The notes under the pieces: generated by a model | What the model was told of the DNA's origin: nothing | The model's input: only the letters and a program-made list of their open reading frames with translations | The model's database searches: none | NCBI GenBank assembly: GCA_947575275.1 | Contig: CANPMS010000001.1 | Coordinates: forward strand, 1 to 64,000 | From: an uncultured Clostridium sp. | Lineage (GTDB): Bacteria > Bacillota > Clostridia > Lachnospirales > Lachnospiraceae | Length of the DNA stretch: 64,000 nt | Direction: 5' to 3' | Part shown: positions 51,268-59,820 of the stretch, one piece after another | Numbering within the stretch: position 1 is the stretch's first letter | Layout: each line of letters opens with the position of its first letter | Translations under genes and position numbers: made by a program

Positions 51268-51495
51268 TTAACAGAAGCCATTACCGCCGTTGCCGCAGCA
51301 GCAGAGAAGCAGAATAATCCAAATCCAGTCGCAGCCGTTATGTTCGTTGCATCCTCCGCCACATCCGAAGTTGTTGTTGCCGTTGCCGTTGCCGCAGCAG
51401 CACAGGATCAGAATCAGCCAGATGAAGTTACAGCCGCTTCCACCTGTATTGCACTCGCATCCGCATCCACAGTTTGTTGCCGCCAAATCACTCAT
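51268..51495 (-). CDS. Cys/Gly-rich small protein, 'high-cysteine HCB protein 13' type
   Basis: 75 residues with 16 cysteines. Two similar halves each have a Cys/Asn/Gly cluster, then a hydrophobic W-I-hydrophobic segment, then CCCGNG (CNFIWLILILCCCGNG and CDWIWIILLLCCCGNG). Clostridial genomes carry such proteins, often labelled by resemblance to insect chorion. Function is unknown; a coat, envelope or metal-rich membrane role is only conjecture. ATG at 51495 with GGAGGAAATC upstream. Confidence 0.75.
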   Translation of the reverse strand: MSDLAATNCGCGCECNTGGSGCNFIWLILILCCCGNGNGNNNFGCGGGCNEHNGCDWIWIILLLCCCGNGGNGFC

Positions 51496-51587
51496 ATGAT
51501 TTCCTCCAAAAATTATTTACACTTAATCATATGTCGTTCAGCATGTCACAGTTTCCACTTTTTTGTGTAATAAGCGTACTTTTTTCA

Positions 51588-51824
51588 CTATTCGCCCTGA
51601 TACATGTACTTGATCAGACGCTCAATGTCTTCCTTTTGATGCGCCACCAGATCCAGCTCCTGAATAAATCCGTTGGAGAATATGGTTGCCATGGACAGAT
51701 ACTGGGATAATTTTGACTTTAAATTAATGCGGTCACCTTCGGCAGATATAAGCTCTACCGGCCCTTGGCATTCGTCAATAATTTTGAAGAAAGCATCTAC
51801 GTCCCGAATGTTTTGAATCTTCAT
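51588..51824 (-). CDS. Small conserved clostridial protein (78 aa)
   Basis: 78 residues, soluble, e.g. IRDVDAFFKIIDECQGPVEL and DRINLKSKLSQYLSMA. I recall homologues mislabelled as poly(A) polymerase, but this protein is far too short and lacks the nucleotidyltransferase motif. ATG at 51824 follows GGAGGAATC. Function unknown. Confidence 0.65.
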   Translation of the reverse strand: MKIQNIRDVDAFFKIIDECQGPVELISAEGDRINLKSKLSQYLSMATIFSNGFIQELDLVAHQKEDIERLIKYMYQGE

Positions 51825-52033
51825 AACTGATTCCTCCGCTTCTATTGATTAATAGTTGACTGCCAGCCTGCTTACACATTGCCGATAGTATATAGAAGTA
51901 TAGCAGTGTTTGAAAAATGAGGCAATTGATAAAATTCCCAAAAAGGCATTAGAAATTTTTCTATCTGAAAGCAATACTTATAAAAAAATTATGGAATTTT
52001 ATGAAAATTACTACTTCTTTTTTGAGACGGATA

Positions 52034-52042
52034 TGCTATAAT
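52034..52042 (+). promoter_or_regulatory. Extended -10 promoter for VanW-type gene
   Basis: TGCTATAAT at 52034-52042. Transcription from here starts near 52050 and so excludes the ATG at 52041, supporting the start at 52083. Confidence 0.6.
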
Positions 52043-52082
52043 GGGAAAATGCAGTAAATCAACTAAAATTACAGGTGATAAT

Positions 52083-54008
52083 ATGAATCAATATAGGAAT
52101 CAAAGAACTTCAGATTCAGGTCTTTCCAGGGGAAAAGGAAACTCCAGAGGTACAAGGGTGACTTCTGCCTCCCCAAGGACAACGTCTTCTTCCCGCAGAA
52201 CAGGGCGTACATCAAGTGCGGGAATAAACAATTTGATGAGAAACACTTCCGCCGGCAGGCGCGGCAGAAACGGCTATGGAAATGACCAGGACGGTTCGGA
52301 TTTTATGAGGTTTGCCGTTGGCGGAGTGATTTTGATGCTGGCGATTGTCTGTATCGTATCTTTGGCAAAGGGAATGACAGGAGGCAAACCGTCTGAGGCA
52401 GAAGCTGAGACAGTTATGGAGTCGGAAACGGAGCTTCAAAGAGAAGTATCAGTAGATGGCATCAATATTACCGGAATGTCCAGGGAGGATGCAAAAGAGG
52501 CAATCATGAAAAATTATCCCTGGGCTATGAAGGTGGTCTGGCAGGAGAGAACCTATGAAGTGCCGAATTTAATGGAAGAGAAAATAGACAGTTTGCTCCA
52601 GGAGATTTTTATTGGTGAGCCGAAGGAGAGTTATATACTTGATACCAGCGGTCTCGGGGAGAAAGCTGCTATACAGGCGGCTGAAGTTGCAGCACAGTGG
52701 GATAAAGCGGCAAAAAATGGTTCTATCTCCAAGTATGATGTATCATCGGATAGCTTCCTGATTGGCGGGGCTGAGAACGGATGGCAAGTAAATCAGGAAA
52801 TGATGGAGAATGAGATTCTTGCTGCCCTGGAGCGCAAGGATTTTGATGCTGTGATTAAGGCTGTTGTGGCTGAGGTGCAGCCGGAGATTTCAGAAGCGAC
52901 TGCAAAGCAGAAGTATAAGACACTTTCCAGTGTCACTACTAAGACAACTGCAAATAACAGACGAAATACAAATGTCAGGCTGGCTGCGGAGGCCGTTAAT
53001 GGTACAATCTTGCAGCCTGGAGAAGAGTTTTCCTTTAATGAATGTGTAGGAGAGCGCACTGAGGCAAAGGGTTACCAGCCTGCCGCTGCATACAGCAACG
53101 GCGAGGTAGTTGAAGAAATCGGAGGAGGTGTATGTCAGATATCCTCCACCTTATACAATGCAGTTCTTCAGGCGGGGCTTAAAACGACCGTGCGCCGTTC
53201 TCATACTTACGAGCCATCCTATGTTACTCCCGGAACGGATGCCACCATAAGCTGGGGAGGTCCCGATTATAAGTTTGTAAATAACTCTGATACGGCGGTG
53301 GGACTCCGCGCCCAATATTCCAATCAAACGGTTGTTGTATCGATTTACGGTATCCCGGTTTTGGAGGAGGGTGTCAAGTATACGCTGAAATCCACAAAGC
53401 TGAAGGATTTAGATCCGCCTGCGCCTGCTTACGAGGAGATGGGGGAATTAGAGCCCGGCGTGGAGAAAACGATCAGTTCCGGTACAAGAGGAAGTCAATG
53501 GGAGACCAGGCTTGTGGTTACGAAAAACGGCGAGATCGTAAGTCAGGAGGTAGACCATACGGTTACGTATAAAGGTCATGCCCCCGTAATCGGACGGAAT
53601 ACTTCAGGAACTGTGGCGGAAACAGAGCCTTCGGAGACAACAGAATCTTTAGGGACAACAGAGCCTTCGGATGCCACTTTGATTGAGCGTCCGCCGGCTT
53701 CTGATAACCAGACCACTGAGCCGGAGAGCGGTCAGTCTGTAACCGGACCAGATAACAAACCAGTTATATCTGATGGTCCTAGCGCCAATGGAAATTCCGG
53801 ACAGAGCGGCGGAGTGGTGAGCGGTCATGCTCCCGGCAGCAGTGGGGGAAATACTCCGCAGACGACACAGGCATCACCAGCTCCCGTTACGCCGGGTTCC
53901 AATCCTAACACATCGCCATCAACAGAAACATCTGCAACGGATAACCGTGTGCCTTCAGGGGGGCCGGGCAGTAATCTGCCAGTTGTCACTCCGGGTCCCG
54001 GAATGTAA
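52083..54008 (+). CDS. VanW family exported protein
   Basis: 641 residues. Basic Ser/Arg/Gly-rich N terminus, a membrane segment (~70-92), a peptidoglycan-binding-like region (~125-270), a VanW domain (LQPGEEFSFNECVGERTEAK, EIGGGVCQISSTLYNAVLQA, RRSHTYEPSYV), a G5-like domain (~430-500), and a Pro/Ser/Thr/Gly-rich tail from ~520. VanW's activity is unknown; the family is linked to the cell wall and to some glycopeptide-resistance clusters, but no van genes are here. Start at 52083 fits the promoter. A long hairpin terminator follows. Confidence 0.88.
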   Translation: MNQYRNQRTSDSGLSRGKGNSRGTRVTSASPRTTSSSRRTGRTSSAGINNLMRNTSAGRRGRNGYGNDQDGSDFMRFAVGGVILMLAIVCIVSLAKGMTGGKPSEAEAETVMESETELQREVSVDGINITGMSREDAKEAIMKNYPWAMKVVWQERTYEVPNLMEEKIDSLLQEIFIGEPKESYILDTSGLGEKAAIQAAEVAAQWDKAAKNGSISKYDVSSDSFLIGGAENGWQVNQEMMENEILAALERKDFDAVIKAVVAEVQPEISEATAKQKYKTLSSVTTKTTANNRRNTNVRLAAEAVNGTILQPGEEFSFNECVGERTEAKGYQPAAAYSNGEVVEEIGGGVCQISSTLYNAVLQAGLKTTVRRSHTYEPSYVTPGTDATISWGGPDYKFVNNSDTAVGLRAQYSNQTVVVSIYGIPVLEEGVKYTLKSTKLKDLDPPAPAYEEMGELEPGVEKTISSGTRGSQWETRLVVTKNGEIVSQEVDHTVTYKGHAPVIGRNTSGTVAETEPSETTESLGTTEPSDATLIERPPASDNQTTEPESGQSVTGPDNKPVISDGPSANGNSGQSGGVVSGHAPGSSGGNTPQTTQASPAPVTPGSNPNTSPSTETSATDNRVPSGGPGSNLPVVTPGPGM

Positions 54009-54076
54009 ATCAGCAGTATCCTGTTGGCACTTTTACCATATTACAGATGTATTGCATCTGGCATCCTAATCAGAAA

Positions 54077-54125
54077 ACACAAAAGAAGAAGCCTTCGTAT
54101 TATTGTGAAAGCTTCTTTTTTGTGT
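54077..54125 (+). terminator. Terminator after VanW-type gene
   Basis: ACACAAAAGAAGAAGC and GCTTCTTTTTTGTGT form the stem around an 18-base loop, with a run of T's in the 3' arm. Confidence 0.75.
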
Positions 54126-54164
54126 ATTGCATGCAAAATAATACGTCATTTTCCGTTTTCTGGT

Positions 54165-54193
54165 TTGCAAATTGATCAAAAAGTTGATATAAT
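54165..54193 (+). promoter_or_regulatory. Promoter of nifJ
   Basis: TTGCAA (54165-54170), 17-base spacer, perfect TATAAT (54188-54193). The leader to the start at 54312 contains two hairpins, CCGGC/GCCGG (54235-54250) and CCCGGA/TCCGGG (54261-54279). Confidence 0.7.
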
Positions 54194-54311
54194 GGTCTGC
54201 AGGTTGGTCTTTCTGTTCAGAGAGATTTAAGTTTCCGGCATCGCAGCCGGAGAACCACAGCCCGGAGGTTCATTCCGGGACAAGTATATTCCATTGTAGG
54301 AGGAAAATTAT

Positions 54312-57300
54312 ATGGCAAGAAAAATGAAAACCATGGATGGCAATCAGGCTGCCGCTCATGCTTCCTATGCGTTTACGGAAGTGGCTGCTATGTATCCCAT
54401 CACCCCTTCTTCCGTAATGCCGGAGCACACGGACGAATGGGCAACTGAAGGCAGAAAAAATATTTTTGGCCGCACGGTTCAGATTACAGAAATGCAGTCT
54501 GAAGCCGGTGCAGCAGGCGCTGTACACGGTTCCCTGGCAGCAGGCGCTCTGACCACTACCTATACGGCCTCCCAGGGACTGCTTCTGATGATTCCGAATC
54601 TGTACAAGATTGCAGGAGAGCAGCTTCCGGGCGTGTTTAATGTATCTGCCCGTGCGATTGCAAGCCATGCACTTTCTATTTTTGGTGATCATTCAGACGT
54701 GTACGCATGCCGTCAGACTGGCTGTGCAATGCTGTGTGAGTCCAATGTTCAGGAGGTTATGGACTTAACCGTGGTTTCACATTTATCTGCAATTAAGGGT
54801 AAGATTCCGTTTATCAACTTCTTTGATGGGTTCCGCACCTCTCACGAAATCCAGAAGATTGAAGCATGGGATTACGACGAGTTGTCAGAGATGGCGGACT
54901 GGGATGCAATCGCGGAATTCCGCAATCGCGCGTTGAACCCCAATTATCCGTGTCAGAGAGGTTCTGCTCAGAATCCGGATATTTTCTTCCAGGCACGAGA
55001 GGCCTGCAACCCGTATTATGATGTGCTTCCAAGCATTGTACAGGATTACATGGACAAAGTGAACGCCAGAATCGGCACTAACTATAAGCTGTTTAACTAC
55101 TATGGCGCCGATGATGCGGAACAGGTTATCATTGCAATGGGTTCCGTAAATGAGACCATTGAGGAGACCATAGACTATCTGGCGAAGACGACCGGAGCCA
55201 AGCTGGGCGTTATAAAAGTTCGCCTGTACAGACCGTTCTGTGCGGAGGCTCTGGTAGATGCAATTCCGGATACGGTAAAAAAGATTACTGTTCTTGACAG
55301 AACAAAAGAGCCCGGCTCACTGGGTGAGCCGCTGTACCTGGATGTGGTTGCAGCATTAAAGGGTACAAAGTTCGATGGGGTTGAGATCTATTCCGGCCGT
55401 TACGGTCTGAGCTCAAAAGATACCACTCCTGCTCAGATTGTTGCAGTATACAATAATACTCAGAAGAAGAGATTTACCATTGGTATCGTGGATGATGTTA
55501 CCAACCTGTCTCTTGATGTGGGCGCTCCGATTGTGACCACTCCGGAGGGAACGACTAATTGTAAGTTCTGGGGCCTGGGTGCAGATGGAACCGTAGGTGC
55601 AAACAAGAATTCCATCAAGATTATCGGTGACAACACGGACATGTATGCGCAGGCATACTTTGACTATGATTCGAAAAAGTCGGGCGGTGTGACAATGTCC
55701 CACCTGCGGTTTGGCCATAAAAAGATTAAATCCACTTATCTGATCCGTAAAGCGGACTTTGTGGCATGTCACAATCCGGCATATGTGCGCAAGTATAATA
55801 TGGTTCAGGAGCTGGTTGACGGAGGTACGTTCCTGCTGAACTGTCCGTGGGGTTCTGAGGAGCTGGAGAAGCATCTGCCCGGACAGATGAAGAAATTTAT
55901 TGCTGACCATAATATTAACCTTTATACCATTGATGGTGTGAAAATTGGTATTGAGACCGGTATGGGGCCGACCCGTATCAATACGATTTTACAGTCTGCA
56001 TTCTTTAAGCTGACCGGTATTATCCCGGAGGAGAAGGCAATGCAGCTTATGAAGGATGCTGCTCAGAAGACTTATGGCCGTAAGGGTGAGGATGTTGTTA
56101 AGAAGAACTGGGCAGCGATTGATGCCGGCGCCAATGGCGTGGTGAAGGTAGAGGTTCCGGAGAGTTGGAAGTCCTGTTCAGATGAGGGTCTGGATTATCG
56201 GGTGGTGACCGAGGGCAGAAAGGATGTTGTGGATTTTGTCAACAACATTCAGACTAAGGTGAGTGCTCAGGACGGTGATTCCCTTCCGGTATCTGCGTTT
56301 ACTAATTATGCGGATGGCAGCACACCGTCCGGTTCCGCGGCTTACGAGAAGCGCGGTATTGCAGTTGATGTTCCGGTTTGGCATCCCGAGAACTGTATCC
56401 AGTGTAACTTCTGCTCCTATGTCTGCCCCCATGCCGTAATCCGTCCGGCGGCTATGACTGCTGACGAGACTGCTCAGGCTCCGGCTGGCATGGATATGCT
56501 TGATATGACCGGTATGCCTGGTTATAAGTTTGCAATCACCATTTCTGCCCTTGATTGTACGGGATGCGGCTGCTGTGCCAGCGTCTGTCCTGGTAAGAAG
56601 GGCGAGAAGGCTCTGACCATGGATAAACTGGCGAAGCATATGGGTGAGCAGCAAATCAGCGATTTTGCCCGGACTCTTCCCGATAAGCCGGAAGTGATTG
56701 CCAAGTTTAAGGAGACCACCGTTAAGGGCAGTCAGTTTAAGCAGCCGCTTCTTGAGTTCTCCGGCGCATGTGCAGGGTGCGGTGAGACTCCGTACGCAAA
56801 GCTGATTACTCAGCTGTTCGGTGACAGAATGTATATTGCAAACGCCACAGGCTGCTCCTCCATTTGGGGTAACTCCTCACCGTCCACGCCATATACCGTA
56901 AACGCAAGGGGACAGGGGCCTGCGTGGGATAACTCTCTGTTTGAGGATAACGCAGAGTTTGGTTATGGTATGCTGCTTGCCCAGAACGCAATTCGTGATG
57001 AGATGAAGGAGAAAGTTGAGACTGTGGCAGCCAGCGCAGAGGCTTCTGAGGAAGTGAAGGCGGTCTGCAGGGAGTGGCTGGATACCTTTACAAATGGCGC
57101 TCTGAATGGGGCGGCCACCGATAAGCTGGTTGCAGCATTAGAGGGTATTGACTGCAAGATTTGCAAGTATCTTGTGGCAAATAAGGCATTTTTGGCTAAG
57201 AAGTCCCAGTGGGTTTTCGGAGGCGATGGCTGGGCCTACGATATTGGATTTGGCGGTTTAGACCACGTTTTGGCATCCGGCAAGGACATCAATATCATAG

Positions 57301-57851
57301 TATTTGATACGGAAGTTTACTCTAATACCGGCGGTCAGTCCTCCAAGGCTACTAAGACCGGTGCGGTTGCACAGTTTGCAGCGGGAGGTAAAGACACCAA
57401 GAAGAAAGATCTGGCGAGCATTGCAATGTCCTACGGTTATGTATATGTAGCTCAGATTGCGATGGGTGCTGACTATGCCCAGACGGTGAAGGCAATCACA
57501 GAGGCAGAGGCTTATCCGGGTCCCTCTCTGATTCTGGCGTACGCTCCGTGTATTAACCATGGTATTAAGAAGGGCATGAGCGAGGTTCAGACGGAAGAGA
57601 AGCTGGCAGTTGAGAGCGGTTACTGGACTAATTTCCGCTTTAATCCGGCAGCCGAGAAAAAGTTTGTTCTGGATGGCAAGGCTCCGAATCTGGACGCATA
57701 TCAGGATTTCTTGAAGGGTGAGGTTCGTTACTCATCTCTGGCTATGAAGAATCCGGAGCGTGCAACGGATCTGTTTGCAAAGAATGAGGCTGAAGCAAGA
57801 GCCCATTACGAGTACCTTACCAAGCTGGTTACTCTGTACTCCAACGATTAA
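54312..57851 (+). CDS. nifJ: Pyruvate:ferredoxin (flavodoxin) oxidoreductase
   Basis: 1179 residues, all domains in one chain as usual for clostridial PFOR. It oxidises pyruvate with CoA to acetyl-CoA and CO2 and reduces ferredoxin. Visible: N-terminal domain (EVAAMYPITPSSVMPEHTDE), the two-[4Fe-4S] ferredoxin insert (CIQCNFCSYVCPHAV and CTGCGCCASVCPG), the extra cluster cysteines in CAGCGETPYAKL, and thiamine-diphosphate binding (GDGWAYDIGFGGLDH). ATG at 54312 after GTAGGAGGA. It supplies reduced ferredoxin for NfnAB. Single-gene transcript. Confidence 0.97.
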   Translation: MARKMKTMDGNQAAAHASYAFTEVAAMYPITPSSVMPEHTDEWATEGRKNIFGRTVQITEMQSEAGAAGAVHGSLAAGALTTTYTASQGLLLMIPNLYKIAGEQLPGVFNVSARAIASHALSIFGDHSDVYACRQTGCAMLCESNVQEVMDLTVVSHLSAIKGKIPFINFFDGFRTSHEIQKIEAWDYDELSEMADWDAIAEFRNRALNPNYPCQRGSAQNPDIFFQAREACNPYYDVLPSIVQDYMDKVNARIGTNYKLFNYYGADDAEQVIIAMGSVNETIEETIDYLAKTTGAKLGVIKVRLYRPFCAEALVDAIPDTVKKITVLDRTKEPGSLGEPLYLDVVAALKGTKFDGVEIYSGRYGLSSKDTTPAQIVAVYNNTQKKRFTIGIVDDVTNLSLDVGAPIVTTPEGTTNCKFWGLGADGTVGANKNSIKIIGDNTDMYAQAYFDYDSKKSGGVTMSHLRFGHKKIKSTYLIRKADFVACHNPAYVRKYNMVQELVDGGTFLLNCPWGSEELEKHLPGQMKKFIADHNINLYTIDGVKIGIETGMGPTRINTILQSAFFKLTGIIPEEKAMQLMKDAAQKTYGRKGEDVVKKNWAAIDAGANGVVKVEVPESWKSCSDEGLDYRVVTEGRKDVVDFVNNIQTKVSAQDGDSLPVSAFTNYADGSTPSGSAAYEKRGIAVDVPVWHPENCIQCNFCSYVCPHAVIRPAAMTADETAQAPAGMDMLDMTGMPGYKFAITISALDCTGCGCCASVCPGKKGEKALTMDKLAKHMGEQQISDFARTLPDKPEVIAKFKETTVKGSQFKQPLLEFSGACAGCGETPYAKLITQLFGDRMYIANATGCSSIWGNSSPSTPYTVNARGQGPAWDNSLFEDNAEFGYGMLLAQNAIRDEMKEKVETVAASAEASEEVKAVCREWLDTFTNGALNGAATDKLVAALEGIDCKICKYLVANKAFLAKKSQWVFGGDGWAYDIGFGGLDHVLASGKDINIIVFDTEVYSNTGGQSSKATKTGAVAQFAAGGKDTKKKDLASIAMSYGYVYVAQIAMGADYAQTVKAITEAEAYPGPSLILAYAPCINHGIKKGMSEVQTEEKLAVESGYWTNFRFNPAAEKKFVLDGKAPNLDAYQDFLKGEVRYSSLAMKNPERATDLFAKNEAEARAHYEYLTKLVTLYSND

Positions 57852-57876
57852 TTTTGTTCTGGCAGAAGACAGAGCA

Positions 57877-58002
57877 GAACAAAGAGTCCGGCAAGCCGGA
57901 CTCTCGCGCCGGAGCGCGGTTGCCACAGCAACTGTTTTCCTTGAGCGCGAAGTGCGCATCCCCCGGAGGGTTTTGCTTTATAGGACGCAATTTCCTATAA
58001 AG
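57877..58002. repeat. Palindromic repeat cluster after nifJ
   Basis: In order: a copy of the hairpin core at 2225-2257 (57877-57905); GTTGCC/... AGCAAC; GCGCGAAGTGCGC; CCCCCGGAGGG; then a perfect 10-bp inverted repeat CTTTATAGGA ... TCCTATAAAG (57976-58002) with a 7-base loop. The run of separate short palindromes resembles an interspersed bacterial repeat rather than one terminator. Confidence 0.55.
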
Positions 58003-58010
58003 TAAAATAC

Positions 58011-58059
58011 AAGGCGGTCACTATCTGTGTGTTAATCCACATAAGGGCGTGACCGCCTT
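58011..58059 (+). terminator. Hairpin terminator upstream of GH25 gene
   Basis: AAGGCGGTCAC (58011-58021) pairs with GTGACCGCCTT (58049-58059), followed by T's. It would end nifJ readthrough. Confidence 0.75.
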
Positions 58060-58158
58060 TACGTTTTTCTTACGGTTTAGAGGGGGAGATGGAAAAAAGC
58101 GGAAGGATATGGTATAGTCAGTAAAGTTGGAATTGTTTGAAAGAATGAGGGAATAAAG

Positions 58159-59094
58159 ATGAAAAAAACTTGGACTATCGGTTGTCTGACAGCTTTTTTT
58201 GTTTTGCAGGTTATGGCAGCTCCGGCTTATGGGAAGCTTCCAGAGCGTTTGACCGTACACAATGGACAGTTTGTCCGTGCCAATGGCTCTCCAATCGAGG
58301 GCGCTGTGGCAAAGGGGATTACTGTGTCAAAGTATCAGAACAGAGCCGGAGATATTGATTGGGGGAAAGCTGCGTTGGATGGTGTCAGCTTTGCCATGGT
58401 TCGTCTGGGATACCACAATGATTTGGATCCCTATTTTGATGAAAATATGAAGAATGCCACGGCAAATGGTATCCGTGTGGGAGTATTCCTTTATACTCAG
58501 GCGATGGATGTGAAGACGGCTCGGGAGGAGGCGCAGTATGTCCTGGAAAAAATTAAGGATTATCCTGTTGCTTATCCGGTTGCTTATGATGTAGAATCTC
58601 AATATTTGCTGGATATGGGTAAGACTCCCCGGGAGATTGCAGATCAGGCGAATGCTTTTTGCCAGGTAATCGCAGATGCCGGGTATCGTCCGATTGTTTA
58701 TGGTAATAATCGATGGCTGACCAGCCATATAGACACAGAGCGAATTCCCTATGACATCTGGTATGCCAGATATGAGACTTCGGTAAATGAATATCCTAAC
58801 AGAACCATTTGGCAGTATACGGATGCGGGAAGCGTAGATGGAGTTGCGGGTGATGTCTGTATTGAGATTTCTTTTGTGGATTACACGCAGCTTTTTGCCG
58901 GCACTGGATGGCGCCCGATTAACGGAAGCTGGTATTATTACAGAGATTACGAAAAGCAGACAGGGTGGCTGGAGTTGGAGGGACAGTGGTATTATTTAAA
59001 TTCCGATGGGCGTATGGCTGCCGACTGTACGATGGAGATTGACGGAATTCCCTATAAGTTTGGTACAGATGGAGTGATGGCAGATGTGCCGTGA
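58159..59094 (+). CDS. GH25 family lysozyme-like protein with wall-binding repeats
   Basis: 311 residues. Signal peptide (1-~24), GH25 domain (~50-245), then two choline/wall-binding-type repeats (NGSWYYYRD, EGQWYYLNSDG). The DxE pair of the active site is seen as YDVES (Asp144, Glu146). However, the conserved first-strand Asp of the family (DVS) is Thr55 here (KGITVSKYQN), so activity may be altered. It would act on peptidoglycan outside the cell. Convergent with the COG2426 gene. Confidence 0.85.
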   Translation: MKKTWTIGCLTAFFVLQVMAAPAYGKLPERLTVHNGQFVRANGSPIEGAVAKGITVSKYQNRAGDIDWGKAALDGVSFAMVRLGYHNDLDPYFDENMKNATANGIRVGVFLYTQAMDVKTAREEAQYVLEKIKDYPVAYPVAYDVESQYLLDMGKTPREIADQANAFCQVIADAGYRPIVYGNNRWLTSHIDTERIPYDIWYARYETSVNEYPNRTIWQYTDAGSVDGVAGDVCIEISFVDYTQLFAGTGWRPINGSWYYYRDYEKQTGWLELEGQWYYLNSDGRMAADCTMEIDGIPYKFGTDGVMADVP

Positions 59095-59116
59095 GTTTCC
59101 CGGAGCCGATCTGACC

Positions 59117-59626
59117 TTATCTCGCCAGGGCCCCCAGCAGTCCGTAGGACAAAAAGGACATAATGATTGTGGCGATGGTGATGCCAAGGAGAATGGCAGC
59201 AATGGCCTTCCAGAATTTCATGTGAAGAAGCGCAGCTACCAGTGAGCCGGTCCAGGCTCCGGTGCCGGGCAGCGGGATTCCTACAAAGAGCATCAGCCCG
59301 ATAAATCCATAGGCTTCAATCTGCCCTTTATTCTTATCAGCTTTCTGACGCAGCCAGAGTGCAATTTTGCACAGTCCGGGAACGGTCTCCATCCAGTTAA
59401 GGGCGTTTTCAATCAAAAGCAGGATAAAAGGAATCGGCAGCAGGTTTCCAATGATGCAGATGGGGATTGCTCTCAGGATTGGCACGTTTAAAAGGGCAGG
59501 GGACGCTGCCAGCAGTCCTCCCCGCAGTTCTAAAATTGGAATCATGGAAATGATAAAAATAATCAGCTCGCCGGACAGTGTTCCGCCCAGAGATGATGTC
59601 AGTCCTTGTACCAGGGAATCAGTCAT
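59117..59626 (-). CDS. COG2426 small membrane protein (putative multidrug export)
   Basis: 169 residues with four to five hydrophobic segments and the family motif IPILELRGGLLAASPALLNV, plus VGIPLPGTGAWTGSLVAALL. The family (PF06695) is named for putative small multi-drug export, a role with little proof; the proline/glycine motifs also resemble DedA-type membrane proteins. ATG at 59626 with AGGAG upstream; the longer frame to 59728 has none. Divergent from cls. Confidence 0.82.
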   Translation of the reverse strand: MTDSLVQGLTSSLGGTLSGELIIFIISMIPILELRGGLLAASPALLNVPILRAIPICIIGNLLPIPFILLLIENALNWMETVPGLCKIALWLRQKADKNKGQIEAYGFIGLMLFVGIPLPGTGAWTGSLVAALLHMKFWKAIAAILLGITIATIIMSFLSYGLLGALAR

Positions 59627-59820
59627 AGTTTTCTCCTTTTCTCCTTGATTAGGGGGTGCGCTTTTCAGCCGCGGTTTTCTGGCTGCGCGAATTAAATTCA
59701 TTATATTCGATAGCACGGAAGAATTCAATCACTATTGAGTATCTTTTGTCTAAAAATACTATGTTGCTTTATGGGGAAATATAATAATATATTATTAATA
59801 AAGCAGAGAGGGGCACATAC

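Larger units (their letters stand above)
57852..58158 (+). other. Gene-free gap with palindrome cluster and terminator
   Basis: No gene is supported in this 306-base gap. It holds a repeated hairpin core and further palindromes (57877-58002), described separately, and a terminator (58011-58059). Confidence 0.7.

Noticed and set aside
51588-51824. Poly(A) polymerase
   Set aside because: Some homologues bear this name, but 78 residues without a nucleotidyltransferase motif cannot be that enzyme.
57732-57959. 75-codon minus-strand frame over the end of nifJ
   Set aside because: Made of the palindromic repeat and the nifJ antisense; such frames are common over repeats.
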